From contig CALLKA010000146.1 in the NCBI GenBank assembly GCA_938008665.1, forward strand, positions 1 through 6,958: a stretch of DNA of 6,958 nt, read 5' to 3'. A program made the translations under genes and the position numbers. This DNA is from an uncultured Bacteroidota bacterium. Lineage in GTDB: Bacteria > Bacteroidota > Bacteroidia > Chitinophagales > Chitinophagaceae. The notes under the pieces are model-generated. The model was not told the DNA's origin. It saw only the letters and a list, made by a program, of their open reading frames with translations, and searched no databases. Within the stretch, counting starts at the first letter, position 1; the number at the start of each line of letters is the position of its first letter. Below, piece after piece: positions 6,260-6,958 of the stretch.

Positions 6260-6958
6260 CTAGGGTAATTTTAAGCCTGGATATTGGGTGAGCTTTCTAA
6301 AACGATACTGCCCTCTTTTTTTTAGTAATTGAATGAACTTCTCCAGCTTCAAAGAATCTGCAGGCGCACGAAACATATGATCGTGCATTAAAATTACAAG
6401 CTGATTTTTCGTAACTGTTTGATGATGTTGAAACAAACTGTCCACGATGACTGCTAAAGTTGCTGGGCTTTGAATGGGACGTCCCATTTTATTGAACCGC
6501 CATTGCAAATCCCAACCGATAATATTAAATCCAACACTATCTAACTTATTTACCAAGGGTAAAACCAATGGACTTGCCCTTTTAATACCATTTAAGTTCC
6601 ACGCATTATTACCAGGAAGGCGTGTAATATTATTGGTTGGCTGTAACACGGTTTTTGCTTTTAAAAAATCCAATACTGCAGAATCCGGATGCTGATAAAA
6701 ATTTAAATAATTATTACTAGCATGTGAATAGCTATGGTTGGCCAGCGCGAAAAGGGATGAATTATTTAAAATTTGCTGGTAGGTTTTTTTTCCAAAAGCT
6801 GACCTCGATTGATGCAAGCCAACTTGAAAAAAAGTAGCCATTACATTTTCCCTAGTACATATATCAACACAGTTAGTGGTACCGGTTAAGGGGCCATCAT
6901 CAAAACTCAAGTAAATGGTTTTTACACCCAAGTCAGCTACAGCGTTTTTACTCCCCTT
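6260..6958 (-). CDS. Polysaccharide deacetylase (NodB homology, carbohydrate esterase 4 type), 5'-partial
   Basis: Family members are metal-dependent deacetylases that remove N- or O-acetyl groups from glycans such as peptidoglycan, chitin or surface polysaccharide, usually outside the cytoplasm. The frame is open to the right edge (KGSKNAVADLGVKTIYLSF), so the TTG at 6931 is internal and the true N-terminus, probably with a signal peptide, lies outside. All five CE4 motifs are recognisable: LSFDDGP (SFDDGP at 6890-6907) with the metal and catalytic Asp, NHSYSH (HSYSH at 6722-6736) with the two metal His, RLPGNNAW as motif 3, the IGWDLQW segment as motif 4, and VILMHDH with the catalytic His at 6383-6385. 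It should therefore be active. 233 residues are visible, close to a full NodB domain. The short basic tail after the last motif carries no extra domain. The acceptor glycan cannot be told from the sequence, and no glycosyltransferase or wall gene lies beside it in the window. Confidence 0.9.
   Translation of the reverse strand, partial: KGSKNAVADLGVKTIYLSFDDGPLTGTTNCVDICTRENVMATFFQVGLHQSRSAFGKKTYQQILNNSSLFALANHSYSHASNNYLNFYQHPDSAVLDFLKAKTVLQPTNNITRLPGNNAWNLNGIKRASPLVLPLVNKLDSVGFNIIGWDLQWRFNKMGRPIQSPATLAVIVDSLFQHHQTVTKNQLVILMHDHMFRAPADSLKLEKFIQLLKKRGQYRFRKLTQYPGLKLP

Overview
The window is AT-rich chromosomal DNA from a member of the Bacteroidota. Three things point that way. Start codons lack Shine-Dalgarno sequences and are preceded by AT-rich leaders. 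Three genes have an exact TAnnTTTG (-7) promoter element 17 to 24 nt before the ATG. The branched-chain type 2-oxoacid dehydrogenase E1 is fused into one alpha-beta chain, as is common in this phylum. Protein style suggests Chitinophagaceae or a relative (Sediminibacterium-like), but this is an impression and not a demonstrated placement.

Layout from left to right: (1) the 3' part of galE, UDP-glucose 4-epimerase (+), whose Rossmann N-terminus lies off the left edge; (2) prfA, peptide chain release factor 1 (-), convergent with galE, their stop codons sharing a TTAA; (3) a secreted M19 (membrane/renal type) dipeptidase (+), divergent from prfA across 60 bp; (4) a fused E1 alpha/beta 2-oxoacid dehydrogenase (-), convergent with the dipeptidase with no base between the stops; (5) a 174-bp spacer holding the E1 promoter and the terminator of the next gene; (6) a seven-helix Bax inhibitor-1/YccA family membrane protein (-); (7) an 81-bp spacer with its promoter; (8) a NodB-type polysaccharide deacetylase (-), whose N-terminus lies off the right edge. 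No intergenic stretch exceeds 300 bp.

The genes do not form one pathway. They cover nucleotide-sugar interconversion, translation termination, peptide turnover outside the cytoplasm, branched-chain oxoacid oxidation, membrane stress or ion homeostasis, and cell-wall or glycan modification. Strand changes and individual promoters suggest mostly monocistronic units. I see no mobile element, CRISPR array, tRNA, rRNA, toxin-antitoxin pair or defence system, and no frameshifted gene. I found no convincing new system. The points worth a second look are the zero-gap convergent gene ends, the closely packed divergent prfA/dipeptidase promoters, the fused GEG-type E1 without E2 or E3 beside it, the Asp/Glu variant in the BI-1 family protein, and two AT-rich inverted repeats upstream of promoters.
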